From NCBI GenBank assembly GCA_051001135.1, contig JBPCNO010000033.1:1-38809 (forward strand): a stretch of 38,809 nucleotides of DNA, in the 5' to 3' direction. Below the pieces are notes generated by a model. It saw only the letters and a program-made list of their open reading frames with translations, did not search any database and had not been told where the DNA came from. Of this stretch, positions 14,800 to 24,136 are shown piece by piece. Numbering within the stretch: position 1 is the first letter of the stretch; every line of letters begins with the position of its first letter. Origin of the DNA: CAWHMN01 sp051001135. Its GTDB lineage: Bacteria > Acidobacteriota > Terriglobia > Terriglobales > Acidobacteriaceae. Made by a program: the position numbers and the translations under genes.

Positions 14800-15968
14800 G
14801 CAGAAGTACCCCTCGAATGATGTTGCAGAGAGTGCGGGAAGTCTTAGCCCCGAAGCGGAACGGGATGCGCTTGCTCAGGGCTCTCGCCGGTGCGGCCGTT
14901 CCGGCGGTGGTCGCAGCGGTTCTGCTCCTGCCGCTCAGCGCCTGCAAGCGTGAGCCGCAGGAGGCCGCGGACACGCCGGTACCGGCCGTGCGCGTCCTCG
15001 ATACCGTGGTCGTGCATCCGCAGCAGGTGCACGATCAACTGGTACTCGCCGCGCGCGTGCAGGCCAACCCCACCGCGGTCGTGAAGATCTATCCGCCGAT
15101 CAGCGGACGTGTGCTCGCGCTTCGCGTGCTGCCGGGCCAGGAGGTCCAGAAGGGCCAGACCGTCGCCATGCTCCAGAGCAGCGATCTGGCGCAGGCCAAG
15201 GCCGACTACGAGAAGGCCAAGATCGAAGCGGCGCGCGCCGACCTGCAACTGGATCGCGCCCGCGAACTCCTGAAGCATGAAGTGATGGCGCAGAAGGACT
15301 ATGACGACCTCGCCGCCATTGATGCCAGCGATCACACCGACCTGGCGCGCACCATCCGCACCCTGCACATCCTCGGCTACAAGGAAACAGACGCCACGGA
15401 CCTGGTCGCCGTACGCTCCCCCATCGCCGGCGTGGTGCTGGATGTGAACACCGCCAGTGGCGAACTGCAGCGATCGCTCGACAATGCCGTAGCCATCGCC
15501 ACCATCGCCAATGTCAACCCCATCTGGGTCGTTGCCGATCTCTATCCCCGGGATGTGAAGGCGGTGCGCACCGGCCAGCCGGTCGACGTACGCGTCAGCG
15601 GCTATCCCGATGTCGTCTACCACGGTGTTGTCGACAACATCTCGGACGCGGTAGACCCCCAGACCCTCACGCTGAAGGTGCGCGTGGTACTCCCCAATTC
15701 CCGCCACCTGCTCAAGCCGCAGATGTACGCCACCGTGTCGGTTACAAATGAGAGCCGCACCGCGATCGTTTTGCCGTCAACCGCGGTGATCCGCGACGGC
15801 ATCAGTACCTTCGTCTATGTCGAAAACGCCGATGGAAAGTACCAGCGCCGGGATGTACAGATAGGCGTGGCCCACGACACTTCGGTTGAAATTGTCGGCG
15901 GCCTGAAGGACGGTGAGCGCGTCGTCGGTGTCGGCTCCGAGCTGCTGCGCGGGACGGGAGCCGAATAA
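14796..15968 (+). CDS. RND efflux periplasmic adaptor (membrane-fusion protein), lipoprotein
   Basis: 390 residues from the ATG that overlaps the stop of the preceding channel gene. After a basic start there is a membrane-type signal (ALAGAAVPAVVAAVLLLPLSAC) with a lipobox ending in Cys, so it is likely an inner-membrane-anchored lipoprotein. A lipoyl-like domain follows (VKIYPPISGRVLALRVLPGQEVQKGQ). Then come the alpha-hairpin (DLAQAKADYEKAKIEAARADL), the second half of the lipoyl domain (VAVRSPIAGVVLD), a beta-barrel domain (NPIWVVADLYPRDVKAV) and the membrane-proximal domain. This is the CusB/CzcB order. It bridges the pump and the outer-membrane channel. No His- or Met-rich metal-binding cluster is evident at the N-terminus. 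Confidence 0.93.
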   Translation: MSRSTPRMMLQRVREVLAPKRNGMRLLRALAGAAVPAVVAAVLLLPLSACKREPQEAADTPVPAVRVLDTVVVHPQQVHDQLVLAARVQANPTAVVKIYPPISGRVLALRVLPGQEVQKGQTVAMLQSSDLAQAKADYEKAKIEAARADLQLDRARELLKHEVMAQKDYDDLAAIDASDHTDLARTIRTLHILGYKETDATDLVAVRSPIAGVVLDVNTASGELQRSLDNAVAIATIANVNPIWVVADLYPRDVKAVRTGQPVDVRVSGYPDVVYHGVVDNISDAVDPQTLTLKVRVVLPNSRHLLKPQMYATVSVTNESRTAIVLPSTAVIRDGISTFVYVENADGKYQRRDVQIGVAHDTSVEIVGGLKDGERVVGVGSELLRGTGAE

Positions 15969-15970
15969 GC

Positions 15971-18900
15971 ATGCGAGCGTTTGTCGCCGGTCTTCTGCGT
16001 TATCGCACCATCGTACTGATCCTGTTTGTCGCCGCGCTGGCCGCGGGCATCTTCGCGTTCTCGCGGCTGGACATCGAGGCGTATCCCGATCCATCTCCGC
16101 CCATGGTGGAGTTCATTACGCAGAACCCCGCCTGGTCCGCCGAGGAGATGGAACAACAGGTCACGATCCCGGTTGAGACAGCGCTCAACGGTACACCGAA
16201 GCTCACAGAGATCCGCTCCATCAGCATCTTCGGCCTCAGCGACGTCAAGGTGTATTTCGATTTCGGAACCAACTACTTCATCGACCGGCAGGAGGCGCTC
16301 AACCGCCTGCAGGCCATCTCGCTGCCCAACAACCTGCAGCCGCAGCTCTCGCCCGAATCGCCCGTCGGCGAGATCTATCGTTATCAGCTCATCGGCCCCG
16401 GCTACAGCCTGAATGAGCTCAAAGCAGAGCAGGACTGGTTCGTCGTCCGCGAAATCAAGCAGGTCCCAGGCATCATCGACGTAGCAACCTTCGGTGGCAC
16501 CACGCGCCAGTACCAGGCGGAGATCGATCCCAACAAGCTGCTGGCCGCCGGGGTCACCACCACGCAGGTGGTCACCGCCATCCAGAACAGCAACGCCAAC
16601 GCCGGCGGCAACTACATGACCATGGGCAGCCAGAGCGTCAATGTTCGCGGCATTGGCCTGCTCAAGTCGCTGCAGGACATGAACAACATCGTCGTGGCCG
16701 AGCGCAACGGTACGCCTGTGCTGCTGCGTGATGTTGCTACAGTGGCCGAAGGCCATCTGCCGCGTCTGGGAAAGGTGGGCTTCAATGAAAATCCCGATAC
16801 CGTGGAAGGCATCGTTCTACTGCAGAAGGGGGAGCAGTCACTGCCCGCGCTGGCCGCGCTCAAGCTGAAGATCCACGAGCTGAACACCGGCAATCTTCTG
16901 CCGCCGGGCATGCAGATCAAGACCATTTATAACCGCACCAAGCTGGTGAACCTCACCACGCACACCGTGCGCCACCTTGTGCTGATGGGCATGATCCTGG
17001 TCACGCTCGTGCTCTTCGTCACGCTCGGCGATCTGCGCATCACCGCCATCGCCGCACTCACCATCCCCTTTGCGTTACTCTTCGCCTTTGGGCTGATGGT
17101 GCTCGCCGGCAGCTCCGCCAATCTCATCTCCATCGGCGCGATCGATTTCGGGATCCTGGTCGATGCGTCGATCATCATCCTGGAAAACGTCTATCGCAAG
17201 CTGAGCCGCCGGAAGGCGGGCGACATGCTCACGGAACTCATTATTGCGGGCGTAACAGCAGGCGCCACCCCGGTGCTGTTCTCCACCATCATCATCCTGG
17301 TCTCTTTCATTCCTCTCTTCACCATGCAGGGGGTGCCGGGCAAGATCTTCGGGCCCATGTCCGAGGCCTACGGCTTCGCTCTCGTCGGCGCGCTTCTCTA
17401 CTCCTTTCTCTTCGCGCCGGTGCTCAGCTTCGTCTCGGCGCCGAAGCATGTCTCTAGCCAAGACACATGGCTCATTCGATTTATTCGTGCTCGCTACGAA
17501 AGCAGCCTCACCTTTGCGCTGCGGCGCTCTCTGCTCGTGTGGATCGTCGCGGGCGTGGCGCTGGCTATCGCGTTGTTTGCGTTCTCGCGCGCCGGGGGCG
17601 AGTTCATGCCCGCATTAGAGGAGGGCAATCTATGGATTCGCGCCACCTTGCCGCAGGACATCTCGTTCCCGCAATCAGCCCAGCTTGCGGACGAGATCCG
17701 CGGAACGCTGCGCCAATATCCAGAGATCAGCCAGGTGCTCTCGCAGATGGGACGGCCCGACGACGGCACTGACGTCAGCACCTTCAACAACATTGAATTT
17801 CTCGCCGACCTGAATCCGTCTGCCCAGTGGCGCTCCCGCTTCGGCGGTAGCAAGAACGCCCTGATCTCCTCCATTCAGAAGAGCTTCGCGCAATACCCGG
17901 GCATCGACTTCAACTTCTCGCAGAACATTCAGGACAACGTGGAGGAGGCGATGTCCGGCGTCAAGGGAGAGAACTCGCTGAAGCTCTTTGGCGACGACTT
18001 CGATACGCTGACCAATACCGCCGACAAGATCGCCGGCGTGATGCGGAGCGTTCCTGGCGTTACCGATGTGGGCGTGTTCGATGTAAACGGACAGCCAAGC
18101 CTGATGATCTCCATCGACCGTGCCGTGGCAGCGCGCTACGGCATCGCCGCGGCAGACATCAATAATGCCGTACAGGCCGCGGTTGGTGGTGCGGCCGTCA
18201 CGCAGATCATCGAAAGGGAACGCCGCTTCGATTTTGCCGTGCGTTACGGCAAGGACTACCGCGACACTCCGGATGCCATCAAGAAGATCCTTCTGCCGAC
18301 GCCGGACGGCAACCAGGTGCCGCTTGGCTCCGTAGCCAACGTTACGCTGAAGAACGGCGCGTTCATGATCTACCGCGAGGGCGGACGCCGCTACATTCCC
18401 ATCAAATTCAGCGTGCGCGGCCGCGATCTCAAGACCACCATTGAACAGCTCAAGGATGAGCTGTCGCGTCAGGTCAAACTGCCCACCGGTTACAGCTACA
18501 CCTGGGCGGGTGAGTATGACAGCCTGCAAAAGGAGCTGCGCCGGCTTGCCTTCATCGTTCCGCTCTCTTTGGCCATCATCCTGCTGCTGCTGTATCTGCT
18601 CTTTAAGTCCTTCCGCGATGCGTTCATCGTGCTCGCGACGCTTCCCTTCGGAGCCATCGGCGGCATCCTCTCGCTGGCGCTCACCCACACGCCATTCAGT
18701 ATCTCTGCTGCCGTCGGCTTCACGTCGTTGCTGGGTCTGAACACGCTCTGCACGGTCGTGTTTCTAGGTGGTCTGCGTCACATGCAGCATCGCAAAGGCC
18801 GCGAGCACGGCGTCTTCCTGGGGTCGCTGGACGAGATGCGGCCGATCGTGATGGCCTGCATGGCCGCGGGCCTGGGCCTGTTCCCGGCTGCCATCGCATC

Positions 18901-19129
18901 GGGGATCGGATCGCAGACGCAGCAGCCGCTGGCCCGGGTCGTCGTCGGTGGAACCGTGACCACGCTCTTTGCCGTCCTCTTTCTGGTTCCACTCATGGCG
19001 CGCAAGTGGGCTCCGCCGGATGCGCCGCCGGATTCGTACGTCGCAGAGCCCGGGGATGAGCCGTATTCTCCCGAGCCGGACGAGCCGGGATCTTTGCAGC
19101 CTGCACTCCATCCGGAGCCCAGCCGGTAG
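15971..19129 (+). CDS. HME-RND heavy-metal efflux pump (CzcA/CusA family)
   Basis: 1052 residues, full RND length with twelve expected membrane helices in two halves (TM1 at about 12-30; TM2-6 at about 340-480; TM7 about 520; TM8-12 about 865-1015). It exports metal cations by proton antiport. The TM4 signature reads DFG-ILV-DAS-IIIL-EN (Asp392, Asp398, Glu405). CzcA-type pumps have DFG-x3-DGA-x3-VEN, and CusA has AIG-x3-DAA-x3-IEN. This protein keeps the proton-relay acids of the DFG type but with DAS, so Zn/Co/Cd/Ni export is somewhat more likely than Cu/Ag, with specificity open. The C-terminal tail is acidic and Pro-rich. It begins 2 bases after the adaptor gene. Confidence 0.95.
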   Translation: MRAFVAGLLRYRTIVLILFVAALAAGIFAFSRLDIEAYPDPSPPMVEFITQNPAWSAEEMEQQVTIPVETALNGTPKLTEIRSISIFGLSDVKVYFDFGTNYFIDRQEALNRLQAISLPNNLQPQLSPESPVGEIYRYQLIGPGYSLNELKAEQDWFVVREIKQVPGIIDVATFGGTTRQYQAEIDPNKLLAAGVTTTQVVTAIQNSNANAGGNYMTMGSQSVNVRGIGLLKSLQDMNNIVVAERNGTPVLLRDVATVAEGHLPRLGKVGFNENPDTVEGIVLLQKGEQSLPALAALKLKIHELNTGNLLPPGMQIKTIYNRTKLVNLTTHTVRHLVLMGMILVTLVLFVTLGDLRITAIAALTIPFALLFAFGLMVLAGSSANLISIGAIDFGILVDASIIILENVYRKLSRRKAGDMLTELIIAGVTAGATPVLFSTIIILVSFIPLFTMQGVPGKIFGPMSEAYGFALVGALLYSFLFAPVLSFVSAPKHVSSQDTWLIRFIRARYESSLTFALRRSLLVWIVAGVALAIALFAFSRAGGEFMPALEEGNLWIRATLPQDISFPQSAQLADEIRGTLRQYPEISQVLSQMGRPDDGTDVSTFNNIEFLADLNPSAQWRSRFGGSKNALISSIQKSFAQYPGIDFNFSQNIQDNVEEAMSGVKGENSLKLFGDDFDTLTNTADKIAGVMRSVPGVTDVGVFDVNGQPSLMISIDRAVAARYGIAAADINNAVQAAVGGAAVTQIIERERRFDFAVRYGKDYRDTPDAIKKILLPTPDGNQVPLGSVANVTLKNGAFMIYREGGRRYIPIKFSVRGRDLKTTIEQLKDELSRQVKLPTGYSYTWAGEYDSLQKELRRLAFIVPLSLAIILLLLYLLFKSFRDAFIVLATLPFGAIGGILSLALTHTPFSISAAVGFTSLLGLNTLCTVVFLGGLRHMQHRKGREHGVFLGSLDEMRPIVMACMAAGLGLFPAAIASGIGSQTQQPLARVVVGGTVTTLFAVLFLVPLMARKWAPPDAPPDSYVAEPGDEPYSPEPDEPGSLQPALHPEPSR

Positions 19130-19149
19130 AGGCGCTACGGGCAACGGCT

Positions 19150-21705
19150 CTACTCTTCGCGCAGAACCTCGAGGGGCTTCTGCCCCAGCATGCGAAAGCT
19201 GGCCAGCCAGCCGGTGACCACGGCGAGCACCACGGTCAACACCACGGCCGCCACGCTCGCCGTCCATTGCAGCCGGTAAACGACATCCAGCTTGTGCAGC
19301 AGGATGCCCGACAATCCGTTGGCAAAGACCACGCCGACAATGCCGGCCAGCAGCCCCAACACCGCAAACTCCACACCGAACACAGCGGAAACGCGCCCGC
19401 GGCGTGCGCCGAGCGTCTTCAACACGACCACCTCACGCACCCGGCGGAAACGCGTGCTGGCCACGCTTGATGCCAGAATTACAGCACCCGAGAGAATGGA
19501 AAACCCGGCCAGAAATCGCACGATGATGGTGATCTGCCGTACCACCGCTTGAATCGTGTCCAGGACATCCGCGATATTGATCACGGTCACCGTCGGATAC
19601 GCGGCGAAGAGTGCCCGCTGCATCTCCGGAATGCGCGGCGTATCGATGCGCACCGCCCCATACCAAACCACCGGAAGGCCCTTGAGTGCATCGGCAGGCA
19701 GGATGAACTCGCTCCGCCCATAGACGTGCTGACCGTCATTCGCGAACATCGCGACCACGTGTGTGGAGATGGTCCGCTCATTGGAGGTAAAGACGACTGT
19801 AGATCCCAGCTTCAGGTGCAGCCGCTTCGCCAGCCGCTCCGAGACTGCAAGGCCCTGTCCTTCACTTCCCTTCCACCACGTACCCTGATGCACCTTCGTG
19901 CCGGCCGGCACTCCACCAGACCATGTCAGCGTCACCGCCTGCAGCAGATGCTTGGGGAAGTTTTCGAGCTTGAGCGCTTCTGCGTTCTTGCCGTCGATCG
20001 ACTGCAGCCTTCCGGAGATCACGGGGAGCGTCTCGACCGGCGCATGCACGCCGGCCTGTTCGCCGAGCAACGCCTGCACGCCGGCGAGTTCCTCCGTGCT
20101 GATGTCCACCAGAAACACGTTGGGCAACCCGCCGGCCAGGGTGGTCTGCAGGTCGTGAATGATCGCGTTCTGCATCAGGAAGACCGCGAGGATCAGCATT
20201 ACGCCTGCGCCCAGCGCGGTAAGCACAGCCGCGGATTGATTTCCCGGACGATACAGATTCGACAGGCCATGCCGTACCGCCGAGGGCAGATGCAGCCGCG
20301 TCTTGGCGAGTGATCCGCGCAGTATGCGCAGCGCGATCGCCGCCAGCAGCAGGATCGACACCAGCAGCGCGCACAGCGCCCCCGTGAACCACTCCGCCAC
20401 CAGCACCGAGCTGGTAAGCGCCGCAGCGATGGCCGCCAGCGCCAGCAGAATGATCACCGTCGAGACCCACTGCGCGCGCCGCTTCCGCCACTTGTCGGCC
20501 AAGCTCTCATCGACCGGCGCCTCCACCATCCGCCGCAGCACCAGGCTCGGCTTCACGCGGCGGATGTCGAGCAGCGGCGGCAGACAGAAGAGCAGCGTCG
20601 TCAGCATGCCCGTGCCGAGACCAGCGAGGCCCGCGCGCAGCGGCACATGCAGCGTCGCCTTCAGCGGCAGCAGCTTCGCCACCAGGCTGGGCATCACCCA
20701 TTCGACCCCGAAGCCCGCCAGCACACCCACCAGTCCGCCGATTAGACCAAGCAGTAAGGTTTGCAAAAGATAGATCCGCAGGATGTCCGAGGAGCGCGCC
20801 CCGATCGATTTCATGGTCGCGAGAATGTCCATGCGCTGCTCGAGGTGGGCACGCATGGCCATGGCCACGCCAATCGCCCCCAGCACCATGGCTACCAGGC
20901 AGATGAGGCTGAGCATGCTGGTCGCGCGGTCCAGTCCCCGCGTCAGCGCCGGGTTGGCCTCGCGAAAATCCATCACCTGCGCCTCCGGTAGGATCTTCTC
21001 CACCTTCGCGCGCACTTCACTCACGCTCGCCCTGGCCGGGTCCAGTCGAAACAGGAAGCGCTGACCGGCTCGGCTCCCCGGCTGCACCAGACCGCTGGCC
21101 GCCAGTCCCTGCTGCGTGATCAGCACGCGCGGCCCCAGGCCCATGGTCGAGTTCATCCGGTCCGGCTCGCGCACGACGACGCCTGCGATGCGAAAACGCG
21201 TATTGCCGACCTTCAGCGAGTCGCCGATCCGTGCATGCAGCCGGATCAGCAGGTCCTCGCCCACGACTACGGTATGTGGCGTCAATAGGGTCGCGAGCGA
21301 AGCGTGCGGTTCCAGCTCGAACGAGCCATAGTACGGATACTTCGCCGGATCGACGGCCTTGAGCGAGACCAGCAACGGAATCGGATCCTGCGGTGTCGAA
21401 GCCATCGACACCATTTCCGTGACGACGGTGTGTTCGATACCGGAAGCGGTCAGCGTATTGAGGCTGCGCATCTCCTTCTCCGAGGGCATACGGAACATGC
21501 GTGCCGAGACATCCGCGGCCATGATGGTGCGGGCCTGCGCCAGCAGCGTGCGCTCGAACGATTCGGTGAATCCGCGCACGCCCGTAAGCGCGGCAACGCC
21601 GATCGCAACTGACACGATGACGAATAGGAACTTTGCCGGAGCGGCATGGAACTCCCTCCAGGCGATGCGCAGGGCGGAGCCCCAGCTCAGTCCGCGTCTA
21701 CTCAT
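19150..21705 (-). CDS. ybbP: FtsX-like ABC transporter permease (YbbP type)
   Basis: 851 residues. Two FtsX-type permease blocks, each with a large extracytoplasmic loop, are typical of the YbbP/MacB-like type VII ABC group. Membrane segments are seen at about 24-44 (FLFVIVSVAIGVAALTGV), 265-290 (SLICLVAMVLGAIGVAMAM), 315-345, 360-385, 415-465 (two helices), 490-510 and three near the C-terminus (740-840). These machines extract or move lipids and lipoproteins, or transmit force to periplasmic enzymes, rather than passing solutes through a pore. The gene overlaps ybbA by 4 bases (ATGA), forming a two-gene unit, and the divergent neighbour is a TesA-like esterase, as in E. coli. Its substrate is not known. 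Confidence 0.9.
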   Translation of the reverse strand: MSRRGLSWGSALRIAWREFHAAPAKFLFVIVSVAIGVAALTGVRGFTESFERTLLAQARTIMAADVSARMFRMPSEKEMRSLNTLTASGIEHTVVTEMVSMASTPQDPIPLLVSLKAVDPAKYPYYGSFELEPHASLATLLTPHTVVVGEDLLIRLHARIGDSLKVGNTRFRIAGVVVREPDRMNSTMGLGPRVLITQQGLAASGLVQPGSRAGQRFLFRLDPARASVSEVRAKVEKILPEAQVMDFREANPALTRGLDRATSMLSLICLVAMVLGAIGVAMAMRAHLEQRMDILATMKSIGARSSDILRIYLLQTLLLGLIGGLVGVLAGFGVEWVMPSLVAKLLPLKATLHVPLRAGLAGLGTGMLTTLLFCLPPLLDIRRVKPSLVLRRMVEAPVDESLADKWRKRRAQWVSTVIILLALAAIAAALTSSVLVAEWFTGALCALLVSILLLAAIALRILRGSLAKTRLHLPSAVRHGLSNLYRPGNQSAAVLTALGAGVMLILAVFLMQNAIIHDLQTTLAGGLPNVFLVDISTEELAGVQALLGEQAGVHAPVETLPVISGRLQSIDGKNAEALKLENFPKHLLQAVTLTWSGGVPAGTKVHQGTWWKGSEGQGLAVSERLAKRLHLKLGSTVVFTSNERTISTHVVAMFANDGQHVYGRSEFILPADALKGLPVVWYGAVRIDTPRIPEMQRALFAAYPTVTVINIADVLDTIQAVVRQITIIVRFLAGFSILSGAVILASSVASTRFRRVREVVVLKTLGARRGRVSAVFGVEFAVLGLLAGIVGVVFANGLSGILLHKLDVVYRLQWTASVAAVVLTVVLAVVTGWLASFRMLGQKPLEVLREE

Positions 21706-22454
21706 CGTTGCACCGGAGTGGATGGCGTACCGGTTGACTCCATCGGGATGGACACCAGTTCCGCGGTCTGCATCTCGTCTTCGATCACCAGGCCGTCGCG
21801 CAGCACGATGCGTCGTTGTGCGCGCTCGGAGAGCTGCGGATCGTGAGTGACCAGCACCAGCGTGGTGCCCGCGTCACGATTGCGCCGCAGCAGCAGCTCC
21901 AGCACATGTTCGCCGTTGCGCGAGTCGAGATTGCCGGTAGGCTCATCCGCCAGCACGATCGGCGGGTCCAGCGGGAAGGCGCGCGCCAGCGCGACGCGCT
22001 GCTGCTCGCCGCCGGAGAGCTGCACCGGGTAGTGGTGCATACGCTCGCCCAGCCCTACGCTCACCAAGAGTTCCGTTGCCCGTGCCCGGCCATCGCCGGT
22101 GCCGTTCAGCTCGAATGGCAGCAGCACGTTCTCGAGCGCCGTCAGCATGGGGATGAGTTGGTACGACTGGAAGACGAAGCCGAGCTTGCGCCCGCGGATC
22201 TCCGCCAGCCCGTCCTCGCTCAATTGGCCGATCTCCTGGCCATCCAGAAAAATCTCGCCTTCCGTCGGTGCATCGAGCCCGGCCAACAGTCCCAGCAGCG
22301 TGCTCTTACCGCTGCCGGAAGCGCCCATGACAGCGACGAACTGGCCGGCCGGCACTGCCATGTCGATCCCCTTCAGGATCTCCACCGTGCGTGTGCCATT
22401 GCGTATCGACTTCTTTAAGCCCCGAACTTCGATCATCGATTGGTCTCGTCTCAT
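21702..22454 (-). CDS. ybbA: ABC transporter ATPase (YbbA/LolD family)
   Basis: 250 residues from the ATG at 22454. A second in-frame ATG at 22436 (MIEVRGLKK) is equally possible: the first has GAGG only 3 bases upstream and the second has no clear SD. Walker A GASGSGKST, Q-loop FVFQSYQLIPML, signature LSGGEQQRVALARAF, Walker B IVLADEPTGNLD and the H-switch VTHDP are all intact. It is the nucleotide-binding subunit of the permease encoded downstream. The C-terminus has a short extension after RIVLRDGLV that is Thr/Pro-rich. Confidence 0.94.
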   Translation of the reverse strand: MRRDQSMIEVRGLKKSIRNGTRTVEILKGIDMAVPAGQFVAVMGASGSGKSTLLGLLAGLDAPTEGEIFLDGQEIGQLSEDGLAEIRGRKLGFVFQSYQLIPMLTALENVLLPFELNGTGDGRARATELLVSVGLGERMHHYPVQLSGGEQQRVALARAFPLDPPIVLADEPTGNLDSRNGEHVLELLLRRNRDAGTTLVLVTHDPQLSERAQRRIVLRDGLVIEDEMQTAELVSIPMESTGTPSTPVQR

Positions 22455-22472
22455 TTGCCTCGGCTTGCCTGC

Positions 22473-22478
22473 TACAGT
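22473..22478 (+). promoter_or_regulatory. -10 box for the TesA-like gene
   Basis: TACAGT ends 6 bases before the GTG start at 22485, the same spacing as at lexA. This suggests a leaderless transcript. No good -35 or SD is present. Confidence 0.35.
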
Positions 22479-22484
22479 GAAAAA

Positions 22485-23189
22485 GTGAAGCGCTTCCTCG
22501 CAGCCGTGGCTCTCGCGTGCGTTCTGCCGTTAGCGGCATGCCACTCCGCACCCACGGAGAGCGCACCGGCCGCTGTGCCAGCCTCGCAAGGGGCGCCCAC
22601 CCCACCGCCAGAAACAGCACCCGCGAAGGCCGACACCCGCCCCGCCATCGTCGCCTTTGGCGACAGCCTCACCGCCGGCTACGGCGCGGATGCCGGCGAG
22701 AGCTATCCCGACTATCTCCAGAAAGACCTGGACGCGCAAGGCTACCGCTATCGTGTCATCAATGCCGGCATCAGCGGCAACACCACCAAAGATGGCGTCG
22801 AACGCCTGGACTCGGTCGTGGCGCTCAAGCCTGCGGTCGTCATCGTGGCCTTCGGCGGCAACGATGGTTTGCGCGGACTGCCCATCGCCGCGACGCGAAA
22901 GAATCTCGACACTATCCTCAGCACTCTGCAGCGTTCCGGCGCCAAGGTAGTCCTCGGCGGCATCACTCTGCCCCCCAACTACGGCCCGGACTACATCCAG
23001 CAATTCAACCAGACGTATGTTCTCTTGGCCCGGCAGCATCACCTTCCGCTGCTTCCCTTTCTTCTGCAGAACGTCTACGGAACCGCAGGCGGCATGCAGG
23101 CGGATGGCATGCACGCCACCGCGCAAGGCAATGCACAGGTGGCGCGCAATCTTCTACCGCTGGTGCAGCCGCTGCTCCATAAGTCCTGA
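22485..23189 (+). CDS. tesA: TesA-like SGNH/GDSL esterase, lipoprotein
   Basis: 234 residues from the GTG at 22485, chosen because the protein then starts with a compact lipoprotein signal (VKRFLAAVALACVLPLAAC, lipobox LAAC, Cys19). An upstream ATG at 22440 would add 15 residues and spoil the signal. A Pro/Ala-rich linker leads into an SGNH hydrolase: block I AFGDSLTAGYG (Ser61), block II Gly (NAGISGNT), block III GGND and block V DGMHAT (catalytic Asp-His). The family hydrolyses acyl-thioesters, aryl esters or lysophospholipids in the periplasm. Its adjacency to ybbA-ybbP suggests that the pair and the esterase act together on lipid substrates; this is inference from conserved order. Confidence 0.92.
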   Translation: MKRFLAAVALACVLPLAACHSAPTESAPAAVPASQGAPTPPPETAPAKADTRPAIVAFGDSLTAGYGADAGESYPDYLQKDLDAQGYRYRVINAGISGNTTKDGVERLDSVVALKPAVVIVAFGGNDGLRGLPIAATRKNLDTILSTLQRSGAKVVLGGITLPPNYGPDYIQQFNQTYVLLARQHHLPLLPFLLQNVYGTAGGMQADGMHATAQGNAQVARNLLPLVQPLLHKS

Positions 23190-23214
23190 TTGCAGAAATC
23201 CTGATGAAGAGGCG

Positions 23215-24090
23215 TCAACCGATCACCACCAGCGGCTGAAACAGCGTGCCCGCCACCCGGCGCGCGATGCCGATCAGTTCGTGTCTTCCCGCAAATACTT
23301 TGACGAGCGGGGCATCGGAAAAGTCAGGCAGGTTGGCCGCGCCGCCGTTCCGCAGGCGCCCGGCGGCGAAGGCATCGGCGGTCGCGGCGGGCATCTCCGG
23401 CAGCAGCGTGCGCGCATGCGGCAGTGATGCCTCCAGCGAACTCGCGCGGGCTTTGCACTCCAAAGCCTCAAGTGTCTGCGCGTCGCCCAGCAGAAATGGC
23501 CCCACAGCCACTCGCCGCAGCGACGCCAGATGCGCTCCGCAGCCGAGTTCCTGCCCCATGTCATGCGCCAGGGAGCGCACGTAGCCGCCGGCGGAAATTC
23601 GCACCAGAAACTCCGCCGTATCCTCGTGCACGCGCGTGATCTCGAAGGCATGGACGGTGACCGGCACTGTCGTCAGCTCCACCGGCTTGCCTGCGCGCGC
23701 CAGCGCATACGCCGCTTTGCCGCCGATCTTCTTGGCGCTGAACGCCGGCGGCATCTGCTCCCGTGTCCCGCGATAGTGAGCCGCCATCTCCCTCACCTGC
23801 GCTTCGTCCAGCGCCACCGCGCGGACCTCTCCTGCCGGGTCGCCCTCTACGTCATAGGTTGTCGTGGCAAAGCCGAAGCGGATGGTGCCCGTATAGGCCT
23901 TCTCCAGTTTGCCGAAGAACTGCGCCAGCCGCGTCCACTTGCCCAGCAGCAGCGGAAGCACACCTGTCGCCATAGGATCGAGCGTTCCCAGGTGACCGAT
24001 CGAGCGCTCGCCCGTAATCCGCCGCGCACACGCCACCACATCGTGCGAAGTCATGCCTGCCGGCTTGTCGAGGATCAAAAGACCGTTCAC
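23215..24090 (-). CDS. truB: TruB tRNA pseudouridine-55 synthase
   Basis: 291 residues with a GTG start at 24090. TruB isomerises U55 to pseudouridine in the T-loop of tRNAs. Landmarks: N-terminal NGLLILDKPAGMTSHDVV, catalytic GHLGTLDPMATGVLPL with Asp38, EKAYTGTIRFGFATTTYDVEG, QMPPAFSAKKIGGKAAY and the RISAGGYVRSLAHDMGQELG box. The C-terminus has a PUA-like tail (about 235-290). It lies 46 bases downstream of folE on the same strand and is the last gene of the pterin operon. It is convergent with the TesA-like gene, with stops 25 bases apart. Confidence 0.97.
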   Translation of the reverse strand: MNGLLILDKPAGMTSHDVVACARRITGERSIGHLGTLDPMATGVLPLLLGKWTRLAQFFGKLEKAYTGTIRFGFATTTYDVEGDPAGEVRAVALDEAQVREMAAHYRGTREQMPPAFSAKKIGGKAAYALARAGKPVELTTVPVTVHAFEITRVHEDTAEFLVRISAGGYVRSLAHDMGQELGCGAHLASLRRVAVGPFLLGDAQTLEALECKARASSLEASLPHARTLLPEMPAATADAFAAGRLRNGGAANLPDFSDAPLVKVFAGRHELIGIARRVAGTLFQPLVVIG

Positions 24091-24136
24091 AGGCTATCTC
24101 GCCAGCAGCGCTCGTCGCCGATTCGGCGATTGCGGT

